This document shows positions 61,781-64,000 of a DNA stretch of 64,000 nt, in pieces. Position numbers and translations under genes: made by a program. The notes below the pieces were generated by a model. The model searched no databases. It was not told the DNA's origin and saw only the letters and a program-made list of their open reading frames with translations. Origin of the DNA: Protostelium mycophagum (taxonomy: Eukaryota; Evosea; Variosea; Protosteliida; Protosteliaceae); the NCBI GenBank assembly GCA_002081555.1, contig KV921015.1, positions 1 to 64,000 of the forward strand, read 5' to 3'. Position 1 is the stretch's first letter, and each line of letters opens with the position of its first letter.

Positions 61781-62283
61781 CCCGGACATAAATTTAATTT
61801 TTTTATTCCATAAACTCTTTCTGCAAATATTCTCTATTTCACTGGGATACAGCCACCTCTAAATGGAGACTAATTTGAAAAATAACCGTGCAGTGCACAT
61901 GCGTTACAGTGAAAATGTCACAGAAACGCCGTCCTCTAATTAGAGAAACCCCGGCTGCCCGCGAACACACAGAGAGTGTTTGGCAGGTCAAATTAGAGAC
62001 TGGCCGCCACTAGGTGAAACTGAGAATAATCGTGTTGATGCAAAGATCCAAACTGTACACAGTCTATGTCTATAACGTTATTATGATACGGATCCCTTGG
62101 TGACATCCAACATAAGACTTCAAAGAAGGGGGGCTCTAAAACAACTGGGAAGGATTTAAAACATGAGATTTCCTTGAAATTTCGGGTGCGTAAATGGTTG
62201 AATTCCGTAACTGTCAAAATTATTTGAAAACAAATGATCATTTGGGATCAGCCCCAATACAAATACACACAGAATAGAGAAAC
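61781..62283. other. Intergenic region, no gene seen
   Basis: This 500-bp gap between the Rab32-like and PTEN-like genes has short open frames on both strands (for example 61993-62241 minus) without recognisable domains. It contains a short palindrome-like TCTAATTAGAGA (about 61935) and probably the promoter of the PTEN-like gene near 62240. Confidence 0.5.
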
Positions 62284-63912
62284 ATGAGCTTACTCTCTAC
62301 ATTTGCGAATCAGTTGACCAATATCTCACGGCAGATGGTCTCAAAGGATAAATTCAGATTCGTGGAAAATGGATATGATTTGGACCTGACGTACATCACA
62401 AAGCGAGTAATTGGTGAGATTGGAAGAGTTTTCTTGTAATTAACAAAAAGAATAGCAATGGGATACCCTGGAGATGGATTTCGCAGCGCTTATAGAAATG
62501 AGTACGTTCAAACACTTAATCATTTCACTTGGCAGCATTTTTGTTTCATTCTGAGTCATGTTCAGTGTCCATGAAGTGGCGAGATTTTTCAGGCAGTATC
62601 ATCCCAACAATTTTCACATTATCAACATAAGCGAGGTCCCGTACAGCAGTGGCTGCAGAGATGCTTTAGGTGAGGATCACTTTGATTACCTAGGCTGGCC
62701 AGATCATCACCCCGCATCTCTTAGAAGGTGATTTCTGTTTTTCCTTATTTCAGAAATAAAAACTGAGCGTTGTAGATTGATAGAAGTTATACTGATCATG
62801 TCGCGATGGTTGAACTCTGATCCCAACCACATCATCGCCGTACATTGCCAAGCAGGAAGGAGCCGCACGGGGATGGTGGTATCTTCGTTTTTATTATATT
62901 CTGGCATGTACAAGGATCCAGATGAAGCCATGGACTACTTTGGGCGGTTAGTTTTTTTAAACATTTTTCAAGTTTTTTTCATGCAAGGAATGATTTCAAT
63001 TTTGATAATTTTTTGAAATTGAGAATAAATTAAATATGTTGAAAATTGTGCAGAATGAGAAGTTCAACGTATGATGGTGTGTCATCACCGGCACAGCGCC
63101 GCTATGTCAAATATTTCGCCCATATACTTCCCTCCTTGCTGACAGGACCCCCGGCTCCCCCCTTTGGTGACGTCATGACTTACGTAAATGTCCCGCCCAA
63201 CGGGGTTTATCCGACCAAATATGTACATAAGATCGTGATCAAAGTGAGTTGTCACTTTTCAAATTTTGAATGAGACTGATGGCGGGAAAAGCCACCATTG
63301 ATGATAGACCCGTTCTTTGGAACAATGGAAATTTACGACATGAAAAAACACCCATACCGTCTCATCTACAGCGCTGCTCCAAGAAGGTGACATTCATCGA
63401 AAAATCAATGAAATTTCTCGGAATTTTTGTTGTACAGAGCTGGTCAAAGATTCTTTTCGATGGAAATTTCAGGGAAATTTAATCCAAATAGAGGATCTGA
63501 ACAACACGCCGTGCAGATCGTTTTTCCTGTACAAAAGGAGATAGATGGAGGTGAGTTGTAGACGATGATTATTTTTCCATTTCCCCAAAAAATACAACCT
63601 CACACTCTCAGATTTCATGTTGCGTCTGGAAAATGGCGGGAACATTCTCTGTCGGGCGCTCTACAACACCATGTTCATGGAATGGGACAGGGAGGAGGAT
63701 GGTTTTGAAGTAATGAGAATCACAAAGCGCGAACTGGACAATGAAAAAGCTGGCCGTTTGAAGAACAAAAAGTGATCCAGTGATAGTTCTAAAATCAATC
63801 TGAATCATACAGGTTCATGAGCAATTTTGTGATCGAGATGTATTATCTAGATGCCACGTCCCCGAATCGACCATGTCTGACACCTCATCCATCTGCAACT
63901 CCAGTATCGTGA
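62284..63912 (+). CDS. PTEN-like phosphatase with C2 domain
   Basis: This is a phosphoinositide/protein phosphatase of the PTEN/TPTE group. The ATG at 62284 gives MSLLSTFANQLTNISRQMVS, then the family's hallmark ITKRVIAMGYPGDGFRSAYR, RFFRQYHPNNFHIINISE, and the catalytic loop HCQAGRSRTGMVVSSFLLYS (Cys and Arg of CX5R intact). The gene continues with SPAQRRYVKYFAHILPSLLT and a C2-like part (PLMIDPFFGTMEIYDMKK, HAVQIVFPVQKE). An alternative splice reading ends FVIEMYYLDATSPNRPCLTP, then a stop at 63910-63912; a further 3' exon beyond GTGAGAATC is possible. Introns number about ten. PTEN's two catalytic-loop lysines (HCKAGKGRTG) are Gln and Arg here. Confidence 0.85.
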
Positions 63913-64000
63913 GAATCATTTTATGACGTCATACATTGAAAAATATTTAGTCTCGTGATGAGGATCGTTGTAGATTGATAGATACAGATCATCTATGTAC

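Overview
The window looks like nuclear DNA of a free-living amoebozoan, probably a protosteloid or variosean amoeba (inference). It is gene-dense, with many introns of about 40-70 bp (GT..AG). Its gene set includes a 12-TM adenylyl cyclase of the ACA type, a Rab32-like GTPase, a PTEN-like phosphatase, cytoplasmic dynein and a giant IPT/TIG receptor kinase. I saw no tRNA, rRNA, CRISPR array, or intact retro- or DNA transposon.

Layout. 1-1450: a 158-bp tandem repeat beside a short unrecognised open frame, then a weak minus-strand gene. 1452-6371: a long multi-exon gene of unknown function. 6463-8101: the histone chaperone RBBP4. 8122-10086 (minus): an unknown gene that shares a 71-bp promoter gap with dolichyldiphosphatase (10158-11077). 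11131-12010 (minus): a bHLH factor. 12124-12541: a small hypothetical gene. 12775-13889 (minus): a two-RRM protein. 14704-29267: a receptor of about 4,400 residues, described below. 29396-44234 (minus): the cytoplasmic dynein heavy chain. 44321-45720: PDCD2. 45855-46463: ORMDL. 46548-47694 (minus): a stand-alone helicase-associated-domain protein. 47.7-50.5 kb: a gene-poor stretch with a hairpin, a small LEA-like gene and an A/C-skewed segment. 50643-51380: RPS13. 51926-54793: an SLC26/SulP transporter. 55193-58676: adenylyl cyclase. 58772-59908 (minus): an A/B-type cyclin. 60089-60740 (minus): a GNAT acetyltransferase. 60918-61780: the Rab32-like GTPase. 62284-63912: the PTEN-like phosphatase.

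Genes are commonly paired head-to-head (gaps of 30-180 bp) or tail-to-tail (gaps of 20-130 bp), so shared promoters and overlapping 3' UTRs are likely. The genes are mostly unrelated housekeeping and signalling functions; there is no operon-like cluster.

The main discovery candidate is the receptor at 14704-29267. From N to C terminus it has a signal peptide, an MRH-like domain, PAN/apple-like modules, a second MRH-like domain, about 28 IPT/TIG repeats, a short leucine-rich repeat run, a long beta-helix of NTA..GGA repeats, one membrane span and an apparently active kinase with tyrosine-kinase-type motifs (HRDLAARN, KWMAPEAL). Other points of interest are a PTEN-like catalytic loop that lacks PTEN's two lysines, and a Rab32-like GTPase with His at the catalytic Gln position.
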